From the NCBI RefSeq assembly GCF_040095835.1, contig NZ_JBBMFT010000001.1:496001-560000 (forward strand): 64,000 nucleotides of DNA, in the 5' to 3' direction. The DNA comes from Flavonifractor hominis (GTDB lineage Bacteria > Bacillota > Clostridia > Oscillospirales > Oscillospiraceae). Each line of letters opens with the position of its first letter. Within the stretch, counting starts at the first letter, position 1. Made by a program: the position numbers and the translations under genes. The notes beneath the pieces are model-generated. The model was given only the letters and a program-made list of their open reading frames with translations. It did not search any database and was not told the origin of the DNA. Shown piece by piece: positions 33,086-41,198 of this stretch.

Positions 33086-33396
33086 AAAAGTGTAAGATCA
33101 CCGTCATGCGCATAACTCGGTACGAGGATTTGATGGCCCAATATGAAAACCCCATCTCTCATGCCTGTGACATGTCGGTAGGACAGGTCTTCATCGCCAA
33201 CGGCTGGGCCAAACCCGAGGGCTTTTGCCAGAGCGCCTGGGATACCCTCTCCCCTTTTGTGCTGGCCTTGAGCCATGGTGGAGAAAATTTTTACGACGGC
33301 TGGATGAAGAACCCAAAGTCGGCCATGCTCTCCTGCAATGACGGCTTCCGTCCAGTCAGTTTTTTCGTTGAGGCCCTGGACGAGGATGCAGATTGA
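33082..33396 (+). CDS. TIGR04076-family protein
   Basis: 104 residues, overlapping the previous stop codon by four bases. The opening MKKCKITVMRITRYEDLMAQ, then CDMSVGQVFIAN and GGENFYDGWMKNP, match the TIGR04076 family of small cysteine-containing proteins of unknown function. Position in the operon is its only functional hint. Confidence 0.7.
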   Translation: MKKCKITVMRITRYEDLMAQYENPISHACDMSVGQVFIANGWAKPEGFCQSAWDTLSPFVLALSHGGENFYDGWMKNPKSAMLSCNDGFRPVSFFVEALDEDAD

Positions 33397-33408
33397 GGAG
33401 GACTAACC

Positions 33409-34125
33409 ATGTTTGAAAACAAAGTTGCTGTGGTCACCGGCGGCGCAAAAGGCATTGGCAAGGCCATTGCGGAGGAATTCCGGAAGGAAGGCGCTACGGT
33501 GTGTGTCATCGACCTGCTCCCCGGCGGCTATTTTGTGGGAGATGTGGCCGATCAAACGGTCCTTGAGCAGTTTGCCCGAAAAGTCATCGCCGACTACGGC
33601 CATGTGGACTATCTCATCAACAACGCTCTGCCCCTGATGCGCGGCATCGATGCATGTACTTACGAGGAGTTCAACTATGCCCTGCGGGTCGGTGTCACTG
33701 CGCCTTTTTACCTTGCCAAGCTGTTTATGCCCTATTTTGCTCCCGGTGGGGCCATCGTGAACATCTCCTCCTCCCGGGACCGGATGAGCCAGCCTCAGAC
33801 CGAGAGCTATACTGCTGCCAAGGGCGGCATTTCCGCCCTGACCCACGCCTTGGCAGTGAGCCTTGCCGGCAAGGTTCGGGTAAATTCCATCTCTCCCGGC
33901 TGGATCGACACCGATTACACTGTCTATGACGGCCCGGACGCAGCCCAGCAGCCTGCTGGCCGGGTGGGCAATCCCCTGGACATTGCCAATATGGTGCTTT
34001 ACCTCTGTTCAGATAAAGCCGGCTTTCTCACCGGAGAGAATATTTGCATTGACGGCGGCATGACCCGCCAGATGATCTACCACAACGACTTCGGCTGGAA
34101 ACTGGAGAAAGGGAATCTTTCATGA
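33409..34125 (+). CDS. Short-chain dehydrogenase/reductase
   Basis: 238 residues. The cofactor loop TGGAKGIGKAI is at 10-20, NNA at 71-73, the catalytic Ser near 121 and Tyr134-xxx-Lys138 in SYTAAKGG. The Rossmann fold is complete and the length is normal for classical SDRs. CIDGGMTRQMIY near the C-terminus is typical of the oligomer interface. Substrate cannot be predicted. It is coupled to the flavodoxin gene (ATGA). Confidence 0.93.
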   Translation: MFENKVAVVTGGAKGIGKAIAEEFRKEGATVCVIDLLPGGYFVGDVADQTVLEQFARKVIADYGHVDYLINNALPLMRGIDACTYEEFNYALRVGVTAPFYLAKLFMPYFAPGGAIVNISSSRDRMSQPQTESYTAAKGGISALTHALAVSLAGKVRVNSISPGWIDTDYTVYDGPDAAQQPAGRVGNPLDIANMVLYLCSDKAGFLTGENICIDGGMTRQMIYHNDFGWKLEKGNLS

Positions 34126-34574
34126 AAACTGCCATTTGCTACTACTCTCGCCACCACGGGAATACGTTGACCGTTCTGAAAGCCATGGCCCAGGTCGGCG
34201 AGGTCGACCTTATCGATGTGACGGTGCGCCAGGTCGTCCATCTGGAGGAATACGACTGCATCGGCTTTGCCTCCGGCATTTACGGCTTTGAATTTCAAAA
34301 GGCCGTGGTGGAGTTCGCCCGGCAGTATCTGCCCCAGGGAAAGCCGGTGTTCTTTGTCTATACCTACGGCGGAGCCAAGGGCAACGGCGCAAAGTCCCTC
34401 ACCGAGATCGCCAAGGAGAAAGGCTGTCCGGTACTCGGAGAATTCAGCTGTAAGGGCTATGACACCTTCGGTCCCTTCAAGCTGGTGGGCGGCATCGCAA
34501 AAGGCCGTCCGAATGCGCAGGATCTGGAAGATGCCTGCTGCTTTTTCCGCCAGATCCAAGACCGTCTGAGCTGA
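34122..34574 (+). CDS. Flavodoxin-family protein
   Basis: 150 residues. It starts MKTAICYYSRHHGNTLTVLK, an FMN phosphate loop; GFASGIYGFEFQKAV and FFVYTYGGAKGNGAKS mark the other two FMN-binding loops. It follows the SDR gene with a four-base overlap, so it may supply electrons in the same pathway. End of the 31361-34574 transcript. Confidence 0.85.
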   Translation: MKTAICYYSRHHGNTLTVLKAMAQVGEVDLIDVTVRQVVHLEEYDCIGFASGIYGFEFQKAVVEFARQYLPQGKPVFFVYTYGGAKGNGAKSLTEIAKEKGCPVLGEFSCKGYDTFGPFKLVGGIAKGRPNAQDLEDACCFFRQIQDRLS

Positions 34575-34758
34575 CGCCCAAAGCGTCTCTTTCTCTCAGC
34601 CGGTCCAGCAGAAAGCGGACACAGCCCGGCCTGGATAGCAACCTCCGGTTGTTTCCGTTTTACCTCCACAGCGTCGTAACGGAGGAAAATCTCCTTCTTC
34701 CGACATGTTTAAAAATCTGATATACTGGAACAACAGGGGCAAAGAAGGTGATCCAATT
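34575..34758. other. Intergenic region before the second Vat-like gene
   Basis: No gene. A TATACT box at 34720-34725 lies near the start of the Vat-like gene, giving a short leader. Imperfect repeats of CCTCCGGTTG and CTCCACAGCGTCG lie upstream. Confidence 0.4.
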
Positions 34759-35397
34759 ATGTTTGGTCCAGATCCGGACGCTGTCCACCCCAACGAGAAC
34801 ATCCCCAGCGTCTGCTATATCAAGAATGTCATTACCCGTCCGAACATTGAAGTTGGGGCGTATACCTACTATGACGACGCAGCCACCGGCGGAGAGGACT
34901 TTGAGTCCCATGTGACCCACCACTATGCATTTATCGGGGACAAGCTGATTATCGGCAAGTTCTGTGCCATCGGCAAGGGCGTGGAATTTGTGATGAACGG
35001 AGCCAACCACCGCATAGCCTCGGTCACCACCTATCCTTTCAATATCTTTGCCCACGGTTGGGAGATGTACACGCCTGCGCTGGACGATCTGCCTCTCAAA
35101 GGCGATACCGTTGTCGGCAACGATGTGTGGATCGGTCAGAATGTTACGGTCCTGCCCGGCGTCCATATTGGTGACGGAGCGATTATCGGAGCCGACTCTG
35201 TGGTAGCCGGCGACATTCCTCCGTACACCGTCGCAGTTGGGAACCCCTGCCGGGTAATCCGTCCCCGCTTTGACCGGGAGCTGACGGACTATCTGCTGGA
35301 ACTGCGGTGGTGGGACTGGGATGCGGAGAAGATCTTTCGGAATTTGGAGGCTCTGTGCAGCGGCGACCTGGAGCAAATCCGCCGCATCGAGCCGTGA
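34759..35397 (+). CDS. Vat-type streptogramin-like O-acetyltransferase
   Basis: 212 residues from the ATG at 34759 after AAGGTGAT. This is the most Vat-like of the three paralogues: GDKLIIGKFCAIGKGVEFVM, NGANHRIASVTTYPFNIFAH (with the catalytic-type His), then LPLKGDTVVGNDVWIGQNVT and a RWWDWDAEKIF C-terminal helix. It is a left-handed beta-helix trimer using acetyl-CoA. Resistance activity is plausible but unproven. Confidence 0.87.
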   Translation: MFGPDPDAVHPNENIPSVCYIKNVITRPNIEVGAYTYYDDAATGGEDFESHVTHHYAFIGDKLIIGKFCAIGKGVEFVMNGANHRIASVTTYPFNIFAHGWEMYTPALDDLPLKGDTVVGNDVWIGQNVTVLPGVHIGDGAIIGADSVVAGDIPPYTVAVGNPCRVIRPRFDRELTDYLLELRWWDWDAEKIFRNLEALCSGDLEQIRRIEP

Positions 35398-35411
35398 TGG
35401 GAGGACACCAA

Positions 35412-35870
35412 ATGAAACTCGCCATTCTTTCCGACACACACGGCCTATTGCGTCCAGAGGTGCTCGAGTATTTGAAAACCGCCGACGCCATTCTCCATGG
35501 CGGCGACATCAACAAGCCGGATATTGTCGATAAACTTCGGCAGTACGCCCCTCTCTACATCGTCCGAGGCAACAATGACAAAGAATGGGCAGAGGCTCTC
35601 CCCCATGATCTTACTGTCACCTTGGGCGGCATAACCTTCTGCATGGTCCACGACAAGAAAGAACTATCAACGGATCTTTCCGGTGTAGACGTTGTGGTGT
35701 TCGGCCATTCCCATAAATATGTTCAGGAAGAAAAGGGCGGCATTCTGTGGCTCAACCCCGGCTCATGTGGTCCCCGGCGCTTCCATCAGGAGATCACTAT
35801 GATGATGGCCGAGGTTGCTCTTGGAAAGCTCCGAGTGGAAAAGATCACCATCCCCCATGAGGCGAAATGA
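35412..35870 (+). CDS. YfcE/MJ0936-type metallophosphoesterase
   Basis: 152 residues. The metal-binding motifs are complete: SDTHG (8-12), HGGDI (about 33-37), VRGNND (about 54-59), HD (about 81) and GHSHK (about 104-108). Small phosphodiesterases of this group act on cyclic or artificial phosphodiesters; their natural substrates are often unknown. It lies 14 bp after the Vat-like gene. Confidence 0.92.
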   Translation: MKLAILSDTHGLLRPEVLEYLKTADAILHGGDINKPDIVDKLRQYAPLYIVRGNNDKEWAEALPHDLTVTLGGITFCMVHDKKELSTDLSGVDVVVFGHSHKYVQEEKGGILWLNPGSCGPRRFHQEITMMMAEVALGKLRVEKITIPHEAK

Positions 35871-36373
35871 TGGAACTGGGACTTACCTTTCCGCTGCAGA
35901 GATTCCTGAAAATAAAAACGCCGGCCTACGGTATAGAACCGGACCGGCGTTTCTGCTGGGACCTGCATGTGATCGACCTGCGGGGGCACAAATGCCTGCT
36001 GGCCGTTCACTGTCATAGCCGGTATACCTTCGTCCGCTTCAACGTGACATCCTTTCAGTGGGCAGATATTCCGCGCTTATTCCACGAAGGTCTCACAGAG
36101 AGCCTCATCGCCGCTGGTCGCTCCAAAGAGCAGGTAGATGGATATTCGCAACAAGCTGGCTCCCCCATTATCACCCGCACACACGGCCGTCGGGAGGTAG
36201 CCTTTCTCAACCGGGCCTGGGAAGATGTACTGGCATCGGATCTGTGTCTGGACTGCTCCCATCAGGCTCAGCCCCTGTTGGATTATGCCGTGAATACCCG
36301 TCCCAGCCGTTGCGCAGGCTTTGATGGGCTCGGGACGGGATTGGAACGGATATCCACTATATGGACAAACTGA
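35867..36373 (+). CDS. DUF6933-like protein
   Basis: 168 residues, overlapping the phosphoesterase stop. It begins LGLTFPLQRFLKIKTPAYGI, then FCWDLHVIDLRGHKCLLAVH and RREVAFLNRAWEDVLASD. The segment order suits DUF6933, a family of unknown role. I am unsure of the family name but confident the frame is coding because of the overlapping start and stop. Confidence 0.65.
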   Translation: MMELGLTFPLQRFLKIKTPAYGIEPDRRFCWDLHVIDLRGHKCLLAVHCHSRYTFVRFNVTSFQWADIPRLFHEGLTESLIAAGRSKEQVDGYSQQAGSPIITRTHGRREVAFLNRAWEDVLASDLCLDCSHQAQPLLDYAVNTRPSRCAGFDGLGTGLERISTIWTN

Positions 36374-36384
36374 AAGGCAGAACT

Positions 36385-37074
36385 ATGAACATCCAACGAG
36401 TTCAAATCGATACGATTCCAGCAATTTTATACGGGGAACCTGCAAAACAAGGCTACTTATTCCTGCACGGCCAAATGGGCCGCAAGGAGGAGGCGGAGGC
36501 CTTTGCTCAGGTCGTCTGTCCCAAGGGGTACCAGGTACTATCCATTGACCTGCCCGGTCACGGAGAACGCCGGGGGCAAGGCAAGTCATTGCTCCCCTGG
36601 ACGGCGGTATCAGACATCCAGGCCGCGCTGAATTGGGTCAGACCCCGTTGGGAAACGGTCTCTCTCCGGTCCAACAGCATAGGGGCCTATTTTGCCATGT
36701 TAGCCTTTGACTCACCGACGCATGTTCTGCTGGTCTCTCCCATTCTGGATATGGAGGGCCTGATTTTAGCTATGATGGATCAGGCCGGTGTATCAGAAGA
36801 TGAGCTGCGGGAACAGGGCGAGATCACGACTTCCTCCAGCCAGACTCTTTCCTGGAAGTACCTGTGCTGGGTACGGGAGCATCCGGTCCATGACTGGAGC
36901 TGTCACATCAGCATTCTCTATGGAAGCGGTGACAATATGACTGCCCGCCGGAGTGTGGAAAAATATAGCCGCCAGCATAACGCCAGACTCACTGTAGTAG
37001 AGGGCGCAGAACACTGGTTCCACACAGCTCAGCAATTATCCGCACTGCGAAAATGGGAGGAAAGAGAGAGTTGA
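36385..37074 (+). CDS. Alpha/beta-hydrolase fold protein
   Basis: 229 residues. GYLFLHGQMGRKEEAEAF carries the oxyanion-loop His-Gly, LSIDLPGHGERRG follows, and the nucleophile elbow is RSNSIGAYFA (S-x-S-x-G replaces G-x-S-x-G, Ser about 111). The catalytic His is in EGAEHWFHT near the C-terminus. Probably an esterase or lyase-type hydrolase. It overlaps the following gene at TTGA. Confidence 0.87.
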   Translation: MNIQRVQIDTIPAILYGEPAKQGYLFLHGQMGRKEEAEAFAQVVCPKGYQVLSIDLPGHGERRGQGKSLLPWTAVSDIQAALNWVRPRWETVSLRSNSIGAYFAMLAFDSPTHVLLVSPILDMEGLILAMMDQAGVSEDELREQGEITTSSSQTLSWKYLCWVREHPVHDWSCHISILYGSGDNMTARRSVEKYSRQHNARLTVVEGAEHWFHTAQQLSALRKWEERES

Positions 37075-38171
37075 ATACAGAGGAATGCCTGATCTGTAAC
37101 GCACCGCTGGAATACCTGGTTCAAGATATGGTCATGGAGTGTGCCATCTGCCATAAGAAAGAACCCAGTAAAACCCGCTGTGTAAAAGGCCATTATATTT
37201 GCAACGACTGCCATACCCAGGGTATGGACCGCATCTTTGGTCTGTGCCTTTCCGAACGCTCCACCGACCCCGTAAGCATCGTCCGCCGGATGATGGACCT
37301 CCCCTTCTGCCACATGCACGGACCGGAGCATCATGTAATGGTGGGCGCTGCTCTGCTCACCGCCTACAAAAATGCCGGAGGTACCCTGGATCTGGAGCAC
37401 GCTCTTCATGAGATGTATCGTCGTGGGAAAGCGGTCCCCGGTGGTGCCTGTGGCTTCTGGGGAGCTTGTGGGGCCGGAATCAGCGCGGGGCAGTTTTTGG
37501 CCATTGCCACCCAGTCCACACCGCTGGCCCGGGAACCCTGGGGGCTGAGCAATCAGATGACCGCCCGGGCTCTGGAGTGCATCGGCAAGACAGGCGGTCC
37601 TCGTTGCTGTAAGCGGGACTCCTTTCTGGCCATTCTCGCTGCTGTGGACTTTGTGCGAGAACATCTTGGAGTGGAAATGGAACGAACCGTCCCCATCTGC
37701 CCCTACAGCAGCCGGAATAATCAGTGTATCGGAAGTCGCTGTCCCTTTGCATCCGCCAATCATAAAAAGCCAAAGGTAGCTTTCCTTTGTGTCCACAACT
37801 CCTGCCGCAGCCAGATGGCGGAGGCACTTGGCAAACAGCTGGCAGGCGATGTGTTTGAGTGTTTTTCTGCCGGCACCAATCCCGGCACTCAAATCAATCC
37901 CGATGCCGTACGTCTAATGAAGCAGGTCTATGGCGTTGATATGGCGCTGACCCAATACAACAAACCTTTATCCGCTCTTCCCGTGGTGGATATCGTGGTT
38001 ACTATGGGCTGTAACGTTCAATGTCCGACATTCCCCTGCTCCCACCGGGAAGATTGGGGACTGGATGATCCAAGCGGCAAGGGAGACAGCGCTTTCCTTG
38101 CCGTCATGACACAGATTGAAGAAAAGGTATTGGATTTGAAACGCCGCGTTCAAACAGGTGAATTGGAATAA
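37071..38171 (+). CDS. DUF5714 and arsenate-reductase-like fusion protein
   Basis: 366 residues from a TTG start that overlaps the preceding stop (TTGA) and follows GGAGGAAAG; an ATG at 37053 has no ribosome site. Residues 1-230 hold the cysteine-rich DUF5714 (CLICNAPLEY, CAICHKKEPSKTRC, GACGFWGACGAG). Residues about 233-366 are an ArsC/low-molecular-weight phosphatase fold: VAFLCVHNSCRSQMAEA (C-x5-R at about 240-246) and VTMGCNVQCPTFPC with two further redox cysteines. The fusion suggests joint handling of a metal(loid) or redox-active ligand. Confidence 0.82.
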   Translation: MNTEECLICNAPLEYLVQDMVMECAICHKKEPSKTRCVKGHYICNDCHTQGMDRIFGLCLSERSTDPVSIVRRMMDLPFCHMHGPEHHVMVGAALLTAYKNAGGTLDLEHALHEMYRRGKAVPGGACGFWGACGAGISAGQFLAIATQSTPLAREPWGLSNQMTARALECIGKTGGPRCCKRDSFLAILAAVDFVREHLGVEMERTVPICPYSSRNNQCIGSRCPFASANHKKPKVAFLCVHNSCRSQMAEALGKQLAGDVFECFSAGTNPGTQINPDAVRLMKQVYGVDMALTQYNKPLSALPVVDIVVTMGCNVQCPTFPCSHREDWGLDDPSGKGDSAFLAVMTQIEEKVLDLKRRVQTGELE

Positions 38172-38186
38172 ATTCAGGATAAAGAA

Positions 38187-38224
38187 ACGCCCGGAGTTTC
38201 TGCAAATTCAGAAACTCCGGGCGT
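38187..38224 (+). terminator. Intrinsic terminator
   Basis: ACGCCCGGAGTTTCTG pairs perfectly with its complement around a six-base loop, followed by CTTGCTGTC. The T-tract is weak but the stem is very stable. Confidence 0.8.
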
Positions 38225-38433
38225 CTTGCTGTCATTTCGCTATCTGCTCCAGTTCCCTCTCAATGAGAGAAACGGCAATCGTAAAGGCTTGCATGCGGCA
38301 CCGAAGCCTTCCTCCCACACCCGCGGAGAAAATGTCAGGAAACCGGGCGAAAGTGTCCGTTTTACTTGGTGGATTTTCTGCACGCCAAACGGTATAATGA
38401 AGCACAGAAATCGCCAATCAGGAGGAGAACACC

Positions 38434-38883
38434 ATGAGTTTGGGAAGCAGTTTGTATCAAGCTCGGAAAAAAAGCGGGCTTTCTCAGGAAAATGTAGCTG
38501 AAAAGCTGGGCGTCAGCCGCCAAACCATCTCCAAATGGGAAACCAATGAGACTCTGCCTGATATCCGTCAGTCCAAGGGCCTGGCCATGCTCTACCACAT
38601 GACTTTGGACGAACTGATCGAGTACGACTTTGACGAACAGCAGGCCCAGCAGATGATCGACAGCGTCAGCGACGAGGCACAGGCTCGGATTGACTGGAAC
38701 AAGGTGTGGAGCAAGAAATACCCGGTCCTGGCTACCTACCATAAAACGGTGCGCATCAACGACTACGCCCCTGCACTGCGGGAACTGCTCACCCAACTGC
38801 GGGTGGATTACGGCTACAATAACACCGATGCCCTGCTGGTACTGAAAGATATTTTGGCCCGCGTATGGAAAGGGCAGATGTGA
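38434..38883 (+). CDS. XRE-family regulator with helical C-terminal region
   Basis: 149 residues from the ATG after AGGAGGAG. The Cro/C1 HTH is at 1-58 (YQARKKSGLSQENVAEKLGV, then SRQTISKWETNETLPDIRQS). The C-terminal region (about 75-149) is helical and soluble, without a recognisable domain. Targets unknown; no obvious partner gene follows. Confidence 0.85.
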   Translation: MSLGSSLYQARKKSGLSQENVAEKLGVSRQTISKWETNETLPDIRQSKGLAMLYHMTLDELIEYDFDEQQAQQMIDSVSDEAQARIDWNKVWSKKYPVLATYHKTVRINDYAPALRELLTQLRVDYGYNNTDALLVLKDILARVWKGQM

Positions 38884-39020
38884 AAGTGTTTCGCCGCAGC
38901 GGCCGCTCTGCCGTTTGGGGAAGTTCTCCTCAATGGTGCCGGTGGTATCGCTCTCCAGTTTCTGCATGAAGCCGGTACGATTCTGGAGGAGAACCACTGC
39001 TTTCAAATTTTTTCACAACA
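38884..39020 (-). other. Possible coding remnant
   Basis: On the minus strand an open frame reads NRTGFMQKLESDTTGTIEEN and continues to NFPKRQSGR, with no site or full-length context. The composition looks protein-like and could be a piece of a lost gene. I do not recognise it. Confidence 0.2.
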
Positions 39021-39075
39021 AAATTCCCCGATTCTGTGTGCCTGCCTTACAGACGCAGAATCGGGGGATTTTACT
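39021..39075. terminator. Terminator between XRE and the third Vat-like gene
   Basis: AAATTCCCCGATTCTG pairs with CAGAATCGGGGGATTT; T-rich on the plus strand, A-rich on the other, so probably bidirectional. Confidence 0.75.
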
Positions 39076-39110
39076 TTTTCATAGCCGTGGTCACCTGACA
39101 GGCGACAAAC

Positions 39111-39773
39111 TCATTTCGTAGCCGTAAGCCTTATCTTGAGCGCTTGCTTCACCTTTTCCAAATCCGGATCACACAGCAAGGGCAGGACCTCCACCAGCGT
39201 CTCCGGCTCCAAATCCCACCAAGCAAATTTCAGCAAAAGTTCGGTCAGCTCCTCATCAAAGCGCTGTTTGATAAACTTCGCCGGGTTGCCGCCGAACACC
39301 GTGTAAGGCGGAATGTCCTTGACTACCACAGAGTAAGCGGCCACGATGGCGCCATCCCCAATCTTGATGCCCGGCATAATGACACACTCCCGGCCGATCC
39401 AGACATCGTTTCCGACCACAATGTCGCCTTTCCGAGGAAGCTGATCCAGATGGGGTGGGGTATTCTCCTGCCATGCTCCGCCAAATACATGGAACGGATA
39501 GGTCGTGATGCTGCTGACCCGATGGTTGGCGGGTCCCATGATGAACTTTGTGCCGGATGCAATGGCGCAAAATTTCCCGATGATGAGATGGTCGCCAAAC
39601 TCCGGGTAGTTAAATAACACATTGTTCTTTTCAAAACCGGCAGGGTCTACCGTATCATCATAATAGGTGTAATCCCCGATAAAGATATTGGGCGCCTTGA
39701 CCACATTTTTGATGAAGCAAGAGGTTTTATATTCGTTTGGAAAGACCTGATCAGGGTCTGGTATCTGATGCAT
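39111..39773 (-). CDS. Vat/CatB-type xenobiotic O-acetyltransferase
   Basis: 220 residues. HLIIGKFCAIASGTKFIMGP and ANHRVSSITTYPFHVFGGAW give the Vat/CatB signature with the catalytic-type His; IVVGNDVWIGRECVIMPGIK and DGAIVAAYSVVVKDIPPYTV give the beta-helix. It resembles the genes at 4337 and 34759 and is probably an acetyl-CoA-dependent detoxification enzyme. A 21-codon ORF directly upstream may be a leader. Confidence 0.87.
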   Translation of the reverse strand: MHQIPDPDQVFPNEYKTSCFIKNVVKAPNIFIGDYTYYDDTVDPAGFEKNNVLFNYPEFGDHLIIGKFCAIASGTKFIMGPANHRVSSITTYPFHVFGGAWQENTPPHLDQLPRKGDIVVGNDVWIGRECVIMPGIKIGDGAIVAAYSVVVKDIPPYTVFGGNPAKFIKQRFDEELTELLLKFAWWDLEPETLVEVLPLLCDPDLEKVKQALKIRLTATK

Positions 39774-39794
39774 AGCTGTCGTCCTTTCTCTGTT

Positions 39795-39860
39795 TTATAT
39801 CACATCCTTTCCCCGGCATTCTATGGTGGCAACCGCCCGTTTTTTCCTGATTTCTTTCAT
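39795..39860 (-). CDS. Putative leader peptide or tiny gene
   Basis: 21 codons beginning MKEIRKKRAVATIECRG, with a consensus AGGAGG eight bases before ATG at 39860. The stop is 22 bases before the Vat-like start. The basic N-terminus and position suggest a regulatory upstream ORF, but no attenuator hairpin is visible. Confidence 0.4.
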   Translation of the reverse strand: MKEIRKKRAVATIECRGKDVI

Positions 39861-39904
39861 TGCAGTATCCTCCTGTCATGATGGGGCACATTCCCATCCG
39901 ACCA

Positions 39905-40255
39905 TTACTTTCTCAAAATCTGTTCCATGGATTTGCCTTTGGCCAGCTCGTCCACCAACTTATCAAGATACCGTATCTCCCGCATCAGCGGATCCTCGAC
40001 CTCCTCCACCCGGACACCGCACACCTTACCCGTGATAAGCATCCGGTTGGGATTCATGGCAGGGGCATTTCGGAAGAAATCGCCGTAGCTGAGTTCGGAC
40101 TGTTCCAGACGAGTAATATCTTCAATGGTGTATCCGGTGAGCCAGGCAGTTACCTGACTCACTTCCTCTTTACTGCGGTTCTTTTTCTCAGCTTTCGCCA
40201 CCAACAAGTGGTATAGTTTAGAAAAGGGCATCTGTGTTACATCGGTACGGGGCAC
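39905..40255 (-). CDS. DUF2200 protein
   Basis: 116 residues from a GTG start eight bases after GGGAGG. MPFSKLYHLLVAKAEKKNRS and EVSQVTAWLTGYTIEDI match DUF2200, small proteins of unknown function; RYLDKLVDELAKGKSMEQIL is the usual C-terminal helix. It starts four bases after the macro-domain stop and is probably co-transcribed. Confidence 0.8.
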   Translation of the reverse strand: MPRTDVTQMPFSKLYHLLVAKAEKKNRSKEEVSQVTAWLTGYTIEDITRLEQSELSYGDFFRNAPAMNPNRMLITGKVCGVRVEEVEDPLMREIRYLDKLVDELAKGKSMEQILRK

Positions 40256-40259
40256 AATA

Positions 40260-41171
40260 TCAACCTCCCAACAGACTCTGATTGAATGCAAACAGGGCCT
40301 CGTTTATCTCAAAAATATTATAGTTCCGGTGGGTGATGAAATACTCCACAATGATGTCACCCTTGCTGGCGTTGGAGAAGGCAAAGCCAGCTTTCCCCAG
40401 CATCTCCCGCGCCTCCTCCAGCGGCAGCTCCAGGGCCACAGCGAGGGCCATGGCAATAGACTTGGAAGGCTTGTAGTGGATGTCCGTGCGGATCTTAGAG
40501 AAATCTTTGTGGTCAATGTTGGCCCTTTTGTAACACTGAGCCTCGGTGATACCTCGCTCATCCATCTTCCGCAGCAGCATTTGGGAAAAGCTCTCACCCA
40601 TCTGGTCCAAAGTCTCATTACAACGGCATGGTTCCTCCTGATCGTTGATATGGCGGTCATCGATGTAGGCGGCAATATTGGCAAAGAGCGTTTCGCCAAT
40701 GGTGTAAGCACTCTGGTCAAAAATAACCAGATAGACGGTCATATCGTGGATGAGCAGGAAGTCCCCTATGGTATCCACTGCCACCTTGAGCGCCTGGTCC
40801 TTTGGGTAGCCATATGCTCCGGAGGAGATCAGAGGAAAGGCCACCGTCTCACACTTGTTATCCAAGGCCAGCTCCAGAGACGAACGATAGGCAGAGACCA
40901 GCAAATCCCGCTCGCCATGTTCCCCGCCCCGCCAGACTGGCCCCACCGTGTGGATCACAAACTTTGCGCCCAGGCGGTATCCCTTCGTGAGTTTGGCTTG
41001 TCCCGTTTTGCAGCCGCCTAAGGTACGGCACTCTCTCAACAAATCCGGCCCTGCAGCACGGTGGATGGCACCGTCCACGCCTCCACCTCCCAGCAAGCTC
41101 TCTTTGGCGGCATTGACAATGGCATCCACCCTCATAGCGGTGATGTCATTTTGCACGATGTACAGGGGCAT
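40260..41171 (-). CDS. Macro-domain protein with helical C-terminal domain
   Basis: 303 residues from the ATG after GAGGAGGTG. The macro domain (1-170) has NDIT (8-11), VNAAKESLLGGGGVDGAIHR (19-38) and SSGAYGYPK (about 125-133), the ADP-ribose-binding loops. It could remove ADP-ribose from proteins or hydrolyse O-acetyl-ADP-ribose. The C-terminal half (about 185-303) looks like a degenerate XRE-type helical domain (MDERGITEAQCYKRANIDHK). Confidence 0.87.
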   Translation of the reverse strand: MPLYIVQNDITAMRVDAIVNAAKESLLGGGGVDGAIHRAAGPDLLRECRTLGGCKTGQAKLTKGYRLGAKFVIHTVGPVWRGGEHGERDLLVSAYRSSLELALDNKCETVAFPLISSGAYGYPKDQALKVAVDTIGDFLLIHDMTVYLVIFDQSAYTIGETLFANIAAYIDDRHINDQEEPCRCNETLDQMGESFSQMLLRKMDERGITEAQCYKRANIDHKDFSKIRTDIHYKPSKSIAMALAVALELPLEEAREMLGKAGFAFSNASKGDIIVEYFITHRNYNIFEINEALFAFNQSLLGG

Positions 41172-41198
41172 TGGGACACCTCCTCGGTTACGATACAA

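Noticed and set aside
36077..36262. Minus-strand small frame in the DUF6933-like gene
   Set aside because: Shadow frame; the plus-strand gene is coupled to its neighbour by overlapping start and stop codons.
37029..37892. Minus-strand frame opposite the DUF5714 fusion
   Set aside because: Antisense to an intact two-domain gene; no ribosome site.
40329..41021. Plus-strand open frame opposite the macro-domain gene
   Set aside because: Antisense to a recognised domain protein; low-complexity and no start signal.
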